Shown here one piece after another: positions 21,056 to 23,853 of a DNA stretch of 23,853 bases. The stretch is from Saccoglossus kowalevskii (Eukaryota > Hemichordata > Enteropneusta > Harrimaniidae). Each line of letters starts with the position of its first letter. The stretch's first letter is position 1. The DNA lies in the NCBI RefSeq assembly GCF_000003605.2, contig NW_003134362.1:77943-101795 (forward strand), given 5' to 3'. The position numbers were made by a program, and so were the translations under genes. The notes below the pieces were generated by a model, which had not been told where the DNA came from, made no database searches, and worked only from the letters and a program-made list of their open reading frames with translations.

Positions 21056-22117
21056 TGAACCCCATTTTATGATAAGAAAATGGAAAAGAGACTTGTTTAG
21101 ACTGGTTCAAAAGCAGTAAATTGGTCTCCTGAGTCTTATAGAATAATGCTATAAATAAGACTTGTTTATTGGACGGAGGGTCTAAATTATATCATAATTA
21201 GACAGTAGGCACATTGGAAGTGCATGCACTTATCTTAGAGATACATGTAAAGATTATAGCATGCGATAAATTCTGGTCATACGTGCTTCAAATTTGGGGG
21301 AGGGGGGTGTCGTAGCATGTTCCAGAGCCTCACTACATTATACATTTCTAGGCTCTGTGTGAGCTATAGTTGAAAACAGCACAAACTCAACTATAAGACT
21401 GTTCTGAGCAACCAAATTTATACATTATTCAACTAGCCCAAAGTATAGTTTTCAGCCTTTGTTTTTACTAGAGAAGGTTGCCAAGTGATGGAAATGCCCG
21501 GATGTCTGTAATTTCATGATTACCCGGTAAATAAAAAATGCATGAACATAGCCAAACTAGAAGTGGAAATTATTGTTGGCGTTTGTACATTCCACCTTCC
21601 TCGAGAATGCCAAGGTTTGATCTTCAGGGATCATTCAGTTTTTTAACAGAATATCACAAAATTAATAATTTTGTCAAATATTAAAAATTTGTGCATATGA
21701 AAATTGTTATTTCCTGCACTAGGTAGCACTTTGCATTAAGGGCATTCTAGTAAAATGGGTCAGCATCCTGCTTCTGTTTTGTCCAATTTCATTAAATGGG
21801 TAACATGCCATAACTGATTTAATGTGTTAGGAGTCACTAATTAAATTACAAGCTTGGATAGTACTTGACTATAGTCTAGTGTATTAGTTTTTAATACCAG
21901 TCTGCTGGTATGCGTGTTATTACATGGTGTGACAAAACTGTTATACCAGATGTAAATTATACAAAATATGCCATGTTCTTCTGTTATTTACCGATAGAAA
22001 AAACAAGGCCACTTTTCATTGCCGTATCGTTAAATCTGTATCTGTTCATATGCCTACGTGCCAGGATAGTGTTAACCTCAAATTTTTCCTTGCTCATGCA
22101 TTCACGTTCTCTCCTAG

Positions 22118-22138
22118 ACGGATGTATCACTTGAAATT
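22118..22138 (+). CDS. Weak candidate 21-bp microexon of the plus-strand gene
   Basis: The acceptor CACGTTCTCTCCTAG and the donor GAAATT|GTGAGT enclose seven codons, TDVSLEI, in phase 0 to 0. This would follow the exon at 17972 in frame. The other two phases give stops or do not fit. The size makes a chance match quite possible. Confidence 0.25.
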
Positions 22139-23853
22139 GTGAGTAGCCCAAAGACGACTGAACCCTTATGTAAAGGTCACACATCCTGGTACTTTTGGCC
22201 AAGGGGATTCTGCAGCGCTACTGGACCTAGAACTGTCTGGTTATGTTGGCTTTTACTTGTAAAAGACAATGAAATGTTATTAAACATCTGGCAGATTTAT
22301 ATAATTTATTGTGTGTTGATTGATATATTATCGTTGTAACAAAGTAGCTGTACAATAGAAACTGTCACTCATAGCTAAAGTGTTTCTCATACTAAAGCTA
22401 TTGATTAATCAATCTGGAAGCTTAAACAAATCATTTTAAAAGTGAAATCTTTGTATTGAAGTGTGTGGATTTTAGGTCATGCGTCCCAAGTGGAAGTAAT
22501 TACACAGTACTTTCCATGTGGTATATGGTAATGCTTGGGTAATTTGGTCGGCATTGTGGTGGCTCCACTCAACTTTTAGGCCATTAGGTACAGGAACCCA
22601 ATGTCAGTTATCTTGAGTGTGATTGTCATTACTGTTTGTATTAGACCAAAACATTCTATCCTATGTACTGGTTAGATTCAAAGAAAAGAGTTTGTACATT
22701 TAGTGAAATATCTGTAGTTAAGTACAAGTCATGATAACTAATTAGTTTAAGCATTAAACCTTAAAAGACAATTTAAGGTCTATGATTTAAGCAAAGTATA
22801 CCCTCTTGCAACTTATGTCAATTTTCTTTGGTAATAAAATCCGGTGCTAGGTAAGATTTTAATGAGTTGGGGTGTTTTCTACACCTAGTTCATTAAAACA
22901 TGGAAATGTGCTTGTAATAGAGCAAGTATGGTAGACCATGACCAGTTGTTAAATTCATTTAAATTTTGGCTACCAGTGTGTCTTAAGCCAATGTGTTTGC
23001 ATTTTTGCAGTATTTGAATATACCCTTTCATACCAAATTAACCCACTCACCAATTCGGGGCTGTTATTGTGGTATTCGGCTATTCCAAAAATAGTTCAAA
23101 ATGCAAGCTGAAAATCTGCAGAAACTAGCTTATTCACAGGTGCCCATACAAATGAATGCAGATTTGATTTAATGTGCATAACCTGCAAAGGTCAAAATTT
23201 CCTTAATCTATGCATCCCTCCCATCTGAAATTAGATGCTCTGTAATGGAGGAAGGTGCAACATTGCACTTTTCAATGTTGTACTGTATTATCGTCAAAAA
23301 ATGTCTAAGTTAGACGTGCCTGTCTGGGCAACTATTGGAACAGTTAGTTTTTCTCCGATATTATCGATAAAATCATCTAATGTCTAAAAATGTCTTACTT
23401 AGACATCTCTGCCAACATTTCATTGGATTTTATTAAACTATAATTATCCGATAATGATTTATACGACATTGTCGTGCCTTCATGCTGTAATGAGTAACCA
23501 TGCATTCCTACCCTATCTTTCCCTTGAAATTGCACTTATCACATTGGTGTTGTGACAAATTATGTGAGATATTGTTTTACGACTTGCCCTTCAGATTTCA
23601 TAGTTCAGACCCCTTCAGCTATGTAAAGTATAAATGCACCATGTTCTATTATTAGTGATGTAAAAAGTTCAGTAGTTCGCAAGTAACATAGATCATACAG
23701 AGTTTGGCTATTCAGCATACCAAACTGATAAATGTATTAGCAGTGTTCTGTCTTATGGAAACTTGTATAAATATGAGAGTTTCTAAAATCTCCTAAAATT
23801 ACTCGTGCATTGGTATATAATATACCGGTAGATTTACATTATAATGGTCTCGC
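22139..23853 (+). other. Right end of window, no certain exon
   Basis: Acceptors at 22475 (TGTGTGGATTTTAG) and 23010 (GTTTGCATTTTTGCAG) are followed by open frames in two phases each, but no good donor closes them. A good donor at 22851 (GTGCTAG|GTAAGA) has no clear acceptor. The plus-strand gene probably continues to the right of the window. No polyadenylation signal was linked to an exon here. Confidence 0.35.

Larger units (their letters stand above)
18035..22117 (+). other. Intron-like sequence of the plus-strand gene
   Basis: Apart from two palindromic elements and a short tandem repeat, this stretch shows no convincing exon. An acceptor at 20325 (AATAATTTTTCTAG) leads into an open frame of 35 codons in phase 1 ending at TAG near 20436. 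Its phase does not fit the exon at 17972, so it was left out. Confidence 0.35.

Noticed and set aside
1-23853. tRNA, rRNA, CRISPR array, riboswitch or bacterial operon
   Set aside because: No tRNA box B (GGTTCGANNCC) with a fitting stem, no regularly spaced repeats with unique spacers, and no tightly packed genes were seen by eye. A covariance-model search was not possible here.

Overview
The window looks like AT-rich metazoan nuclear DNA, probably from a marine invertebrate, although the species cannot be fixed from the sequence. No open reading frame is long. Coding signal comes as short exons of about 30 to 180 bases with GT/AG borders and compatible phases. Introns are long and small inverted-repeat transposons lie in them. 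I see no tRNA, rRNA, CRISPR array or bacterial-style operon. A run of N from 10033 to 10702 is an assembly gap.

Left part, 1 to about 5.35 kb: a minus-strand gene runs leftward out of the window. Its proposed order is a non-coding first exon (5203 to about 5345), a start-codon exon (ATG at 4968), and exons ending at 4383, 3056, 2018, 1716, 1393, 1077, 405 and the window edge. From 2047 to the edge the phases join without a conflict. The product reads as an ARM/HEAT-like helical-repeat protein followed by a stretch resembling the start of a BTB domain. An ARMC5-like protein is one reading. At least one exon between 3145 and 4383 is unresolved.

Middle, about 5.35 to 6.2 kb: a CpG-containing divergent promoter region with E2F-, ETS-, YY1- and E-box-like motifs separates that gene from a plus-strand gene. 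The plus-strand gene starts with a signal-peptide exon (6146-6200) ending in a strong donor.

Right part, 6.2 to 23.85 kb: this is mostly intron-like sequence. Well-formed candidate exons of the secreted-protein gene lie at 13738-13799 and 17972-18034, with weaker ones at 16826-16873 and 22118-22138. Their product is not recognised.

Mobile and repeated DNA: a 740-bp non-autonomous DNA transposon (14851-15590) has 30-bp perfect terminal inverted repeats and a 7-bp target duplication. It sits inside the second copy of a 296-bp tandem duplication, and the first copy preserves the empty site. Four short palindromic elements of a second family, with TA-flanked ends reading CTGTAAAATACTT, lie at 12.8, 16.9, 19.1 and 19.8 kb. 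Diverged tandem repeats lie at 2.6-3.0 kb and 20.96 kb.
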